From IMG/VR virus record IMGVR_UViG_3300035670_001447, positions 1-20,677 of that record: a stretch of 20,677 nt of DNA; one strand, 5' to 3'. A program made the translations under genes and the position numbers. This DNA is from a virus. Shown here one piece after another: positions 1-7,011 of this stretch. The notes beneath the pieces were generated by a model, which was not told where the DNA came from, did not search any database, and worked only from the letters and a program-made list of their open reading frames with translations. Each line of letters opens with the position of its first letter. The stretch's first letter is position 1.

Positions 1-2
1 AC

Positions 3-908
3 GAAAACACAGAATCATCTCGTGGTCTTGTGTGGTTGAGTGTAAAAGTTCGAGAAGATAAATTCGACTTTGAGAAATGGCTCAAGAAAGTTGCCAAGAT
101 GTCAATCAAAGAGCGCAAAGAAGAAGCGCGTGGTGTTGAGGAAACTTATATTTCAGATACAACCTATGCCAATGTGGTGTTGTCTGGCATTGCTGGTTGG
201 TTTGATCGTTATCCTCGCATTCCGTATGGTCGCGCGACAGCGTATACGCAAAACTCATATGACAAATTCAAATTGTCATTCCCCTTTCTACAAACACTTG
301 ATCGTGGTTTTGCTGAACTGCTTCCACAACGTCATGCCGCTCAACGTGAGGCTGCAGATAAGATTGATCCAGCATTCTTGGTTCCACAAACTGTATTCAC
401 CACCATTACAGTGAACAAGACATTCCGCACAGCAGCACATCGTGATGCTGGTGACTTTACGAATGGGTTGAGTAATCTTCTTGTTCTATCAAACAATGGT
501 AATTATACAGGTGGGTATCTCATTCTTCCAGAAGTTCGTATTGCTGTGAATGTGCGACCAGGTGACCTGCTGCTCGTAAATAATCATGAGTACATTCACG
601 GCAATACACCTATTGAACTGCAAGATGAAACAGCAGAGCGTGTAAGTCTTGTTTGTTATTTGCGCGAGAAGATGCTCGAACTCGGGAGCAAAGAATATGA
701 AGATCATCGATATAATTATGTTGAGCAGCGTAGAAAAAACAAAGAACATCCACTACAACGAAAACTTTGGAATGGCATCTCAGAAGGAATGTGGGAAGAA
801 CAAGAGTGGTATGACTATCTGGAGAGAGTTGGTGGAAGGGAAATGGTTGAGAAGTATCACCCAGAAGCATACAAAAAAGAATCAACTCTAGAAGATATGT
901 TCGGCTAA
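3..908 (+). CDS. TET/JBP-family 2OG-Fe(II) dioxygenase (5' partial)
   Basis: The reading frame is open to the left edge (codons run from base 3), so the N-terminus is missing; the GTG at 30 is probably internal. Numbering from that GTG, the double-stranded beta-helix signature is clear: TVFTTITVNK (121-130), the metal-binding HRD at 137-139, NYTGGYLILPEVR leading to VRPGDLLL, EYIHGNTP with the distal His190, and ERVSLVCY with Arg204, which should bind 2-oxoglutarate. This order and spacing match the TET/JBP group, which oxidises the 5-methyl of thymine or 5-methylcytosine in DNA, rather than prolyl hydroxylases or AlkB. The upstream GIAGWFDRYPRIPYGR segment also fits phage members. It is followed three bases later by the amidotransferase gene, then by base-modification genes, which supports phage DNA hydroxylation as its job. 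Whether the substrate is T or 5mC is not decided by the sequence. Confidence 0.88.
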   Translation, partial: ENTESSRGLVWLSVKVREDKFDFEKWLKKVAKMSIKERKEEARGVEETYISDTTYANVVLSGIAGWFDRYPRIPYGRATAYTQNSYDKFKLSFPFLQTLDRGFAELLPQRHAAQREAADKIDPAFLVPQTVFTTITVNKTFRTAAHRDAGDFTNGLSNLLVLSNNGNYTGGYLILPEVRIAVNVRPGDLLLVNNHEYIHGNTPIELQDETAERVSLVCYLREKMLELGSKEYEDHRYNYVEQRRKNKEHPLQRKLWNGISEGMWEEQEWYDYLERVGGREMVEKYHPEAYKKESTLEDMFG

Positions 909-911
909 TAT

Positions 912-1601
912 ATGTGCGCAATCATTGGTGCTTATATTGAAAAACCAAGTTCTCGTGACTTGATTATGCTTGCTGACGTTTTCCGCGAGTCTAGTATTCG
1001 CGGATTACATGCAACTGGAGTTTCTTGGGTTCGTGGCGGTGAAATCAAAACTATCATTGAGCCAAAACCAGCCACGCAGTTTTTAGAATCACTCGACCTA
1101 AACAATTGTGTCAACGAAGATGGCAATCTATATCTGATTGGTCATTGTCGATATTCTACTTCTGATCTTGAATTCAATCAACCATTATGGAATGAAAATA
1201 TTTCCATTGTACATAATGGAGTTGTGAGCCAAGAGATGCCAGAGAACTGGGAACGTCTCTATGGCTACAAGTGCAAAACTCGAAATGATAGTGAGTTGAT
1301 TCTTCATACTCTTGAAGCAAAGAAGTCGCCACTTGTAGAATTTTCCAATGCTTCAATGGCTGTAGTTGAGTTGTACAAAGAAAAGCAATTACGTTTCTAT
1401 CGTAACGGTAAACGTCCAATTTACTTTACTTCTTTGACCAATGGTGGTATAATTACTTCTACGAAAGATATTGCTCTTCGTTCTGATCTCAAAGATCCTA
1501 TTGAGATTGATATGAATTGTTATGTTACTATAGCAAAAAATGTCTTTCGAAAGAACTATGTTATGATTGATGATGCAAAGGATTTACAGCATGTACGATA
1601 A
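912..1601 (+). CDS. Class II glutamine amidotransferase (Ntn-type, stand-alone)
   Basis: 229 aa. The ORF opens with Met-Cys, so cleavage of Met would expose the catalytic Cys2 of N-terminal-nucleophile (PurF-type) glutaminases. Other family motifs appear in order: RGLHATG (30-36), GHCRYST (77-83), IVHNG (99-103) and the NDSE (125-128) that corresponds to the T/sDSE motif binding glutamine. There is no synthase, phosphosugar-isomerase or PRPP domain, so this is only the ammonia-releasing half and needs a partner. The obvious partner is the amidoligase that starts inside its last codons (1591). Coupled GAT-II/amidoligase pairs are known from peptide- and metabolite-modifying operons, including phage ones. 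Supplying nitrogen for a DNA-base side chain is an inference from the neighbours; modification of a protein or cell-wall peptide is an alternative. The start is fixed by the required Cys2; no strong Shine-Dalgarno is visible. Confidence 0.87.
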   Translation: MCAIIGAYIEKPSSRDLIMLADVFRESSIRGLHATGVSWVRGGEIKTIIEPKPATQFLESLDLNNCVNEDGNLYLIGHCRYSTSDLEFNQPLWNENISIVHNGVVSQEMPENWERLYGYKCKTRNDSELILHTLEAKKSPLVEFSNASMAVVELYKEKQLRFYRNGKRPIYFTSLTNGGIITSTKDIALRSDLKDPIEIDMNCYVTIAKNVFRKNYVMIDDAKDLQHVR

Positions 1602-2463
1602 GTCAACGTTTACATATGGTGCTGAGATTGAGTGGGGTGATATTGATCGTCGTATGGAAATCCCCCCAACTCTTGGTAAATGGGAATATGCTGAAACAGA
1701 TATTGTAAACATTCATCCACCTTTTCAATATCGTGCATGCGATCCGCTTGGCAAAGAACCATGGATGGGTGGTGAAGTCAATATGATGCCGACAAAGACT
1801 TGGCAGGAACAAGTTGATCGCATCATGCGTTTGAAAGAAATGTTTCTAGAATATGGAAACATACCAACTGCTTCCTGCGTCAATCATGGACATATTCATG
1901 TCTTTGTTCCAGGATTGAAGAATGATATTGCTGGATTGAAGCGATTGATTGGATACATCCAAGACAATCAAGAAGATACCATTGAAGCCTGTTATCAGTT
2001 TCATGAAACATCTGAGATGAAACAATGCGAAGGCGCAAAGATGTATCTGAAGTTTGATGGTGGTCGCCCAATGCCTGAGTATATGTGCGACAATATTATT
2101 GAACTTGCTACTGACTTCAATCACTTTATCAAATTACATGCTGCTGGAAAAGATGGCGTATCAATGGGTCGTCCATTCAGATTTGCCATCAATACTTACT
2201 GCATGAAGCATACTGGTACGATCGAGTTCCGCTGCTTCCGTTCTACAACCAAACGCGAGGAGATGGAATCTCAGTTTCGATTCGTGGAAATGTTCATGGA
2301 TGCTGCGCTGAATGGGGGTCCCTCAGTTCGTGAGATTCTCGCTAATAATACATTCAAGTTTCCTCCATTTGTATGGAATCTGGATGAGTATCATGGATGG
2401 CAGCAAACCAAGTATCCAAAAGAGCGCGGAGAAAAGAAACGCGAGTTCCATGACGCTGCGTGA
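1591..2463 (+). CDS. Amidoligase (Amidoligase_2, glutamine-synthetase-like fold)
   Basis: 290 aa. ATG 1591 is preceded by AAGGAT at a good distance; ATGs further up (1570, 1573) lack this. The N-terminal YGAEIEW (9-15) is the metal-binding strand of the COOH-NH2 ligase family, followed by GGEVNMMP (Glu62), the NHGHIHV motif (98-104) and TIEFRCFRST (210-219), the conserved TIEFR-type strand. Together these identify an Amidoligase_2 protein, which is predicted to form an amide bond between a carboxylate and an amine using ATP in a glutamine-synthetase-like active site. It overlaps the glutamine amidotransferase upstream and the GNAT gene downstream, so the three are probably co-translated. The most likely role is amidating a carboxylated side chain or precursor of a modified base; other carboxylates cannot be excluded. 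Confidence 0.82.
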   Translation: MYDKSTFTYGAEIEWGDIDRRMEIPPTLGKWEYAETDIVNIHPPFQYRACDPLGKEPWMGGEVNMMPTKTWQEQVDRIMRLKEMFLEYGNIPTASCVNHGHIHVFVPGLKNDIAGLKRLIGYIQDNQEDTIEACYQFHETSEMKQCEGAKMYLKFDGGRPMPEYMCDNIIELATDFNHFIKLHAAGKDGVSMGRPFRFAINTYCMKHTGTIEFRCFRSTTKREEMESQFRFVEMFMDAALNGGPSVREILANNTFKFPPFVWNLDEYHGWQQTKYPKERGEKKREFHDAA

Positions 2464-2965
2464 AACAAGTCGCGATGAGTTTGTCGCGCATATAACTGAA
2501 AACAAAGCAGACTCTTTCGCCAAGACTTTTGTGGCGAAAGCAGATATGCAAGAACAATGGCAGTATTGTGTCGGATACTGGGAAGGCGGAGAGTTGGCTG
2601 GCGCGATTATTACAACACGCTCTAAGAAAACTCCATATGTTTTCAATCTACAATTGCTTCATACGTTTGCTAAACATAGACGTAAAGGTGTTGCTAGATT
2701 ACTCACACAAGACTCTCTTGATCGCGCACAAGGTCTTGGCACCAGTTACTATCGTGTTTCAGCAGAACCTGATGCAGTCGTGTTCTATGAATCTATGGGA
2801 TTCAAATTCTTGGGAAAACAGAAAAGCGGATGTTCGCTGAGTATGTTCAAAATCAATGGTAAAAATTTCGCTGATGGAATCTATGATCTTTCTGATCCTG
2901 TGATACACGCAGCAGTATACAAAAAAGGTAAAGGTGGTTGTGTCGAAGTCTTTGCAGCGTCGTGA
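2450..2965 (+). CDS. GNAT-family N-acyltransferase
   Basis: 171 aa, one GNAT domain. The acyl-CoA binding loop is HRRKGVARLL (76-85, R-x-x-G-x-A type), preceded by the beta-4 strand LQLLHTFA, and the C-terminal motif VVFYESMGFKFLG (111-123) carries the tyrosine that often acts as general acid. The open frame reaches back to 2312 but that part is a shadow of the amidoligase gene; ATG 2450 gives a family-sized protein and a 14-base overlap. A 9-bp perfect hairpin lies in codons 22-30. Position between the amidoligase and the kinase pair suggests acylation of a modified base or of its precursor (inference). A host-directed acetyltransferase is the main alternative. Confidence 0.83.
   Translation: MTLRETSRDEFVAHITENKADSFAKTFVAKADMQEQWQYCVGYWEGGELAGAIITTRSKKTPYVFNLQLLHTFAKHRRKGVARLLTQDSLDRAQGLGTSYYRVSAEPDAVVFYESMGFKFLGKQKSGCSLSMFKINGKNFADGIYDLSDPVIHAAVYKKGKGGCVEVFAAS
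2514..2540 (+). repeat. 9-bp inverted repeat within the GNAT gene
   Basis: CTTTCGCCA (2514-2522) and TGGCGAAAG (2532-2540) are perfect reverse complements around a 9-base loop. No U-tract follows, so it is not a terminator. It lies about 65 bases inside the coding region and could slow translation or protect mRNA, or be chance. Confidence 0.6.
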
Positions 2966-3953
2966 ACAATTCATCCGTTGGTATGCGTGGTCGATGCAAT
3001 TTGGCGACTGCGATCCAGCGGTATGGATGACCAATTATCTTCATAAACGATACGAACACAATGACGAGGAAAGGCTCTGGCTTGCATGGCTTTATGGTAA
3101 CACCTACCAATTGCCAACTGCATGGGTTCTAAAAAATGAATTCCCAGATTATGAGTTGGCTACAGTTGATCGCATTGAATGGTGGAATAGCCAGAACTAC
3201 AAAAGACTTAGATACCAAGTTGATACAAAGTGGAACAAAGGTCACTTGCCTGCCATGTTCGCTTCTTACCAAAAATTTATTGGCAAGAAAACACAACGTG
3301 AGGTTCTAGAGAAATATTATGGAGACAACGAACAGCAGACTTTCAACAACCTTTGGAATAATCTTAAAACTTCTCTTCACAAATTTGGTCGCTATTCCAC
3401 TTGGTTTTATCTTCAGCATCTTAGTCACACTGCTGGCATTGAGTGTATACCTACTAGCCTCATGTTGGACGATTATTCAGGCTCTCGTTCTCATCGTAAT
3501 GGTTTGCATCTCGCCATCGGGCAAGATGACAAGTATGATACAAAACTCACTGCTGCAGAATGCACAGACCTTGAAAGCCAAGCCAAAGAAATTCTTGAGG
3601 AAACCAGATCTCGATTCCCTCAACTGAGCAGCCAAATAGATTTCTTCACGATGGAAACTTGTTTGTGTTCATTCAAGAAAATCTTTCGTGAACATCATGG
3701 GCGTTATCTTGGTTACTATCTCGATCGTCAATCTGAAGAAATATCTCAAGCAGAAGGCGATGGTTGGACTGGCATTGAATGGAATGTTTTGTGGCAAGCG
3801 CGCAATGAAACGCTAGACCCAAGACTTGCTCCAAGAAATAAAATCAACAAGGAAAAGTTTACTTATTTCCTGAGAACAGGTAAACTAGAAAGAATGACTT
3901 GGATGTTCCAAGACGAAGAAGAAGTGAAAGAAGGTTTGGAGGCATTATGGTAA
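2940..3953 (+). CDS. Helical-domain protein of 5-hmdU DNA kinase / aGPT-Pplase clade 2 type
   Basis: About 337 aa, mostly alpha-helical and rich in Trp and Tyr. It begins with REQFIRWYAWSMQFGDCDPA, contains FGRYSTWFYLQHLSHTAGI near residue 150 and ends in a charged RTGKLERMTWMFQDEEE segment. Overall it resembles the helical domain of the alpha-glutamyl/putrescinyl-thymine pyrophosphorylase clade 2 family, found in phage thymidine-hypermodification enzymes, where it is usually fused to a P-loop kinase. Here the P-loop part is encoded by the next gene, which starts 7 bases before this stop. The predicted role is in phosphorylation of 5-hydroxymethyluracil in DNA or displacement of that phosphate by a nucleophile. 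The start is uncertain: GTG 2940 (AAAGG five bases upstream) is preferred over GTG 2934. Recognition is from overall pattern and context, so moderate. Confidence 0.68.
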   Translation: MSKSLQRREQFIRWYAWSMQFGDCDPAVWMTNYLHKRYEHNDEERLWLAWLYGNTYQLPTAWVLKNEFPDYELATVDRIEWWNSQNYKRLRYQVDTKWNKGHLPAMFASYQKFIGKKTQREVLEKYYGDNEQQTFNNLWNNLKTSLHKFGRYSTWFYLQHLSHTAGIECIPTSLMLDDYSGSRSHRNGLHLAIGQDDKYDTKLTAAECTDLESQAKEILEETRSRFPQLSSQIDFFTMETCLCSFKKIFREHHGRYLGYYLDRQSEEISQAEGDGWTGIEWNVLWQARNETLDPRLAPRNKINKEKFTYFLRTGKLERMTWMFQDEEEVKEGLEALW

Positions 3954-4504
3954 AAGTGATTGCGATGGGTGGCGAGCCAGCAACTGGCAAGACCACTCTA
4001 ATGTTCAAGTTGATTTCGATGGCTGATGACTGGGAAGTTATCAAGCCGCAGAAGTTGCTTGATGCGATGTATTCCAAGAAACTAAATCTTTATATTCTTG
4101 GCAAATATGCAAACGATGGTAATGTGTTTCAGGGTACTGATCGTTTATCAATGGCGGTGCAGCCAGACGCTGTTGCTTTCTTCGAGTCACTTGAAACTGG
4201 CAACGTGATCTTCGAAGGTGATCGTTTATTCAATGGTAAGATGCTTGATCGTCTTTCTGAACTATTCCCAAATGATTTCAAGATTCTTATCCTCACAGTG
4301 AAGGATAGCACTCTTGATCAGCGTCATATTGATCGCAAAGATGATCAAGATGACAAATTCAAAAATTCTCGTAAGACTAAAATCTCGAACATCATGGGGT
4401 CGCTGACGCTCATGGACTATATAGAGACAATGGTCAACGAAAATCTCGATGATCAGTCTAAGATTATTGATCATATTAGAAAATTTTACAACTGGAGTGA
4501 ATAA
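3947..4504 (+). CDS. P-loop kinase, 5-hmdU DNA kinase-like
   Basis: 185 aa, with a strong GGAGG five bases before ATG 3947. The Walker A loop is GEPATGKT (9-16). The region NLYILGKYANDGNVFQGTDR, then LSMAVQPDA, and the strand NVIFEGDRLFNG form a pattern I associate with the P-loop domain of phage 5-hydroxymethyl-deoxyuridine DNA kinases; the FEGDR aspartate would be the catalytic or metal-binding acid. The predicted reaction is ATP-dependent phosphorylation of the 5-hydroxymethyl group in DNA, making it a leaving group. It directly follows the helical protein, consistent with a two-chain version of an enzyme that is often one chain. A generic nucleoside/nucleotide kinase is the fallback call. 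Confidence 0.75.
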   Translation: MVKVIAMGGEPATGKTTLMFKLISMADDWEVIKPQKLLDAMYSKKLNLYILGKYANDGNVFQGTDRLSMAVQPDAVAFFESLETGNVIFEGDRLFNGKMLDRLSELFPNDFKILILTVKDSTLDQRHIDRKDDQDDKFKNSRKTKISNIMGSLTLMDYIETMVNENLDDQSKIIDHIRKFYNWSE

Positions 4505-4506
4505 TT

Positions 4507-5322
4507 ATGCAGTTAGAAGTATCTGTTGAACAGTTGCGCAAAAATAAACTATTTGTTGCAACACCCATGTATGGCGGTAACGCTCATGGAATGTATGTGA
4601 AGTCTTGTCTTGATTTGCAGTCTGTCTGCACTCAATATGGCATTGAAGTTCGTTTCTCGTTTATCTTCAATGAATCCCTCATTACTCGCGCTCGCAACTA
4701 TCTCGTTGATGAGTTCCTTCGCGCAGAAGGTTTTACTCATCTACTCTTTATTGACGCTGATATTCATTTCGATCCACGCGATGTGATTGCATTACTTGCT
4801 CTGGATAAAGAAGTCATTGGTGGACCATATCCGAAGAAGTCAATCAAGTGGGGTGCTGTGAAGGAAGGTGTGAAGCGCCATCCTGAAATTACTCCTGGCG
4901 ATATGGAAAAGTTGGCTGGCGATTTCGTCTTCAATCCAGTTCCTGGCACTGAGAAGTTCTCTGTTGCTGAGCCAGTTGAAGTTCTTGAGATTGGTACGGG
5001 TTACATGATGGTCAAGCGTGAAGTATTCGGTAAATTCGCTGAAGCATATCCGCAATTGAAATATCGTCCAGATCATGTTGGTCAAGCAAACTTCGACGGC
5101 TCACGTTATATCCATGCTTACTTCGATACTGTTATCGATAGCAAGGCAAATGGTGGGCGTGGATCAGATCGTTACTTGTCTGAAGACTATATGTTCTGTC
5201 AGTGGTGGAGAAACATCGGTGGACAAATTTGGTTGTGCCCATGGATGAAGACGCACCACGTTGGTACATATGCATTCACTGGTGATATGCCAGCCGTTGC
5301 AAACTTTGTTGGCTCTCTCTAA
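4507..5322 (+). CDS. GT-A glycosyltransferase
   Basis: 271 aa, starting two bases after the kinase stop. The N-terminal strand KLFVATPMYGG is followed by ESLITRARNYLVDEFL and then HLLFIDADIHFDP, whose Asp-Ala-Asp at 83-85 is the metal/nucleotide-sugar binding DxD motif of GT-A enzymes. GGPYPKK and, toward the C-terminus, RYLSEDYMFCQWWRNIGG followed by HHVGTYAF complete a GT2-like layout that is common in tailed phages. It is about the usual length for this phage family. Being directly behind the base-modification genes it could glycosylate hydroxymethylated bases; a role in capsid or host-surface glycosylation is equally compatible with the sequence. Confidence 0.8.
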   Translation: MQLEVSVEQLRKNKLFVATPMYGGNAHGMYVKSCLDLQSVCTQYGIEVRFSFIFNESLITRARNYLVDEFLRAEGFTHLLFIDADIHFDPRDVIALLALDKEVIGGPYPKKSIKWGAVKEGVKRHPEITPGDMEKLAGDFVFNPVPGTEKFSVAEPVEVLEIGTGYMMVKREVFGKFAEAYPQLKYRPDHVGQANFDGSRYIHAYFDTVIDSKANGGRGSDRYLSEDYMFCQWWRNIGGQIWLCPWMKTHHVGTYAFTGDMPAVANFVGSL

Positions 5323-5339
5323 TATAAAGAGACTTTGTT

Positions 5340-6008
5340 ATGATCGTAGGTTTGATTGGCTTTATTGGAGCAGGTAAAGGCACAGTCGCAGATCTCTTGG
5401 TTGATCGCCATGATTTTGTCAAAGAGAGTTATGCGAATAGCGTCAAAGACGCCTGTGCCACTATCTTCGGTTGGAATCGTTCCATGCTTGAAGGTGACAC
5501 TCCAGGATCTAGAGCATGGCGCGAGCAGCCAGATGCTTGGTGGTCAGAAAAATTCGGTCGCGAATTCTCACCAAGATTGGCTCTCCAACTAATGGGCACA
5601 GAGGCAGGTCGTGATGTATTTCACCCTGACCTCTGGGTTCATACTGTGATGCGTCGCTGCGAACAAGCACCATGGAATAACTATGTGATTGCTGATGTTC
5701 GTTTCCCAAATGAAATTGATGCAATTGTAAAGTCTGGTGGCAAGGTCATTCGTGTTCGTCGCGGTGAAGATCCAGAATGGTATGCACTCGCTCGTGAGTG
5801 CAATACCTATAACAAACAAGAAATAATGCGCAATGCTTATCCAGAAGTGCACTTTAGTGAGTGGGCTTGGATTGGATCGCATTATGATATTGTGATGGAT
5901 AATAATTGTTCTCTTGATGAGTTGACCGTAAGGGTTGACAAGTTGGTTGATTCGTTATATAATAATCATGTTGAAGCAAATGAGGTTCTAAATTATGAAA
6001 CTTTCTGA
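5340..6008 (+). CDS. 1: Deoxynucleoside monophosphate kinase (T4 gp1-like)
   Basis: 222 aa. The P-loop GFIGAGKGT (7-15) heads the chain, followed by a lid-containing middle with GDTPGSRAWREQPDAWW, LALQLMGTEAGRDVF and the strand NYVIADVRFPNEIDAI, all typical of the T4 gp1 family. The enzyme phosphorylates dNMPs to dNDPs for phage DNA synthesis; T4 gp1 also accepts the modified 5-hydroxymethyl-dCMP, so broad base tolerance is possible here. It overlaps the sliding-clamp gene by 14 bases. The start at 5340 follows an AAGAGA-like weak ribosome site. The combination with gp45/gp44/gp62 downstream makes the assignment firm. Confidence 0.88.
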   Translation: MIVGLIGFIGAGKGTVADLLVDRHDFVKESYANSVKDACATIFGWNRSMLEGDTPGSRAWREQPDAWWSEKFGREFSPRLALQLMGTEAGRDVFHPDLWVHTVMRRCEQAPWNNYVIADVRFPNEIDAIVKSGGKVIRVRRGEDPEWYALARECNTYNKQEIMRNAYPEVHFSEWAWIGSHYDIVMDNNCSLDELTVRVDKLVDSLYNNHVEANEVLNYETF

Positions 6009-6669
6009 TGATACTGTGCAAGTCCTGAAAAACTTTTCGGGCATCAATCAAAGTTTGCAGTTCAAGTCTGGCAATACTTTGAAGACTATTTCTCCACTCA
6101 AGACTATTTTTGTTGAAGCAACTGTTGGTGAGAGTTTTCCGAAAGAGTTCGCTCTTTATGATTTGAATAAACTCTTGGCAAAGGTTTCTTTGTACAAGGA
6201 TGCTGAGTTGTCGTTTGATGATGACAAACTCAACATCAGCGCAAACAAAAAGTCTGATTATATCAAGTATTGTTCGCCGAAAGTTATTGTGACTCCTCCT
6301 GAGAAAGCAATCACATTTGGTGAGCCTGATTGTTCATTCAGCCTTTCACAAGAAGATCTTGATTGGATGCGCAAGAGTGCTGGCATCTCTGGTTCACCAA
6401 ACTTCGTCTTTGAAAGCGATGGTTCCACGATTCAATTCATTGCCACTGATGTCAAAGACGACTCTGCTGATCAATCCAAGATTGAGATTGGTACAGTTGA
6501 AGACGGTAAAGAGTTCAAGGTTGTCATGAAGGTCGAAAACTTCAAGTTACTTGAAGGTTCTTATGATGTTGCGATTGCCAAGAAAGGTCTTGCTCGATTC
6601 AAGCACAAGACTGTCGATATCACTTACTACATTGCAATCGAAGCCGCAAGTTCGACATTCGGAGAATAA
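5995..6669 (+). CDS. 45: DNA polymerase sliding clamp (gp45)
   Basis: 224 aa, against 228 in T4. The start MKLSDDTVQVLKNFSGIN closely matches the T4 clamp N-terminus (MKLSKDTTALLKNFATIN), and the chain ends with the matching ALEA-type strand (YYIAIEAAS). It forms the trimeric ring that tethers gp43 and, in T4, also activates late transcription through gp55/gp33. ATG 5995 has GAGG upstream and overlaps gp1. The next gene begins two bases after its stop. In T4, the cluster order is 45-44-62-regA-43, which is preserved here with insertions. Confidence 0.95.
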   Translation: MKLSDDTVQVLKNFSGINQSLQFKSGNTLKTISPLKTIFVEATVGESFPKEFALYDLNKLLAKVSLYKDAELSFDDDKLNISANKKSDYIKYCSPKVIVTPPEKAITFGEPDCSFSLSQEDLDWMRKSAGISGSPNFVFESDGSTIQFIATDVKDDSADQSKIEIGTVEDGKEFKVVMKVENFKLLEGSYDVAIAKKGLARFKHKTVDITYYIAIEAASSTFGE

Positions 6670-6671
6670 TC

Positions 6672-6908
6672 ATGGCACTTGATAAAGCAAAGGTATTGGG
6701 ATGCCTTCAAGAAATCTCAAACTCACTTACTCGCATTGAAGCAGAACGGGATCTGATCAAAGAGATTCTTCAGAAGATGCAAGATGAATGTGAGATTCCG
6801 AAGAAGTTGTCTCGTAAACTCGCAAAGGTTTATCACAAACGTAATTATGAAGAAGAAGTTGCAGAACAGAGCGACTTCCAGACTATTTACGAAAACGTGG
6901 CTAAATAA
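6672..6908 (+). CDS. dsbA: DsbA-like double-stranded DNA-binding protein
   Basis: 78 aa, mostly helical. The segment PKKLSRKLAKVYHKRNYEEEVAEQ followed by IYENV at the C-terminus parallels T4 DsbA, which has LYHKQ followed by acidic residues and a LYDTV end. T4 DsbA is a small protein that binds dsDNA near late promoters and modestly stimulates late transcription. The N-terminal half (about residues 5-40) has heptad-like spacing and could be a coiled coil. It starts two bases after gp45. The gene is followed by the tRNA-like structure at 6914-6984 and a late promoter at 6999. Assignment rests on a short motif, so it is not certain. Confidence 0.66.
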   Translation: MALDKAKVLGCLQEISNSLTRIEAERDLIKEILQKMQDECEIPKKLSRKLAKVYHKRNYEEEVAEQSDFQTIYENVAK

Positions 6909-6912
6909 ATCT

Positions 6913-6985
6913 AAGAGGTGTAGCGTTCTGCTAATGGTACAATCCGCCAGACTGCCACCATGGGAGTTCACCTTCCCCACCTCTT
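6913..6985 (+). other. 71-nt tRNA-like or branched terminator-like structure
   Basis: AGAGGTG (6914-6920) pairs perfectly with CACCTCT (6978-6984), extendable by one more A-T pair, enclosing a tRNA-sized span of 71 nt. Inside, in tRNA order, are TAG after the 5' arm, AATGGTA as in a D-loop, CCAGACTGCCA resembling a Gly(GCC) anticodon stem-loop, and GGGAGTTC resembling a T-arm. However the D-stem and the 3' half of the anticodon stem do not pair, so no canonical cloverleaf forms. TGGT/ACCA (6935-6938/6957-6960) is an alternative inner helix. The run TTTCTTTTC after the closing stem would suit a terminator. It may be a decayed tRNA, a terminator, or both. Confidence 0.4.
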
Positions 6986-6998
6986 TCTTTTCATTTTG

Positions 6999-7006
6999 TA
7001 TAAATA
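6999..7006 (+). promoter_or_regulatory. T4-type late promoter (TATAAATA)
   Basis: An exact TATAAATA, the T4-family late -10 box read by RNA polymerase with gp55/gp33/gp45, lies in intergenic DNA 60 bases before the homing-endonuclease-like gene. I found no second exact copy in the window. Transcription would start near 7012, at the foot of the hairpin 7012-7041. Confidence 0.65.
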
Positions 7007-7011
7007 GAGAT

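Noticed and set aside
2312-2449. N-terminal extension of the GNAT frame
   Set aside because: It is a shadow of the amidoligase gene; ATG 2450 gives the normal GNAT length.
3319-3627. 102-aa hydrophobic + frame inside the helical-domain gene
   Set aside because: It looks like a membrane protein only because of the frame shift relative to a Trp/Leu-rich gene; no ribosome site, and the overlapping gene is well supported.
6913-6985. Functional canonical tRNA
   Set aside because: Outer stem and loop-like blocks are present, but the D and anticodon stems do not pair, so I list it only as tRNA-like.
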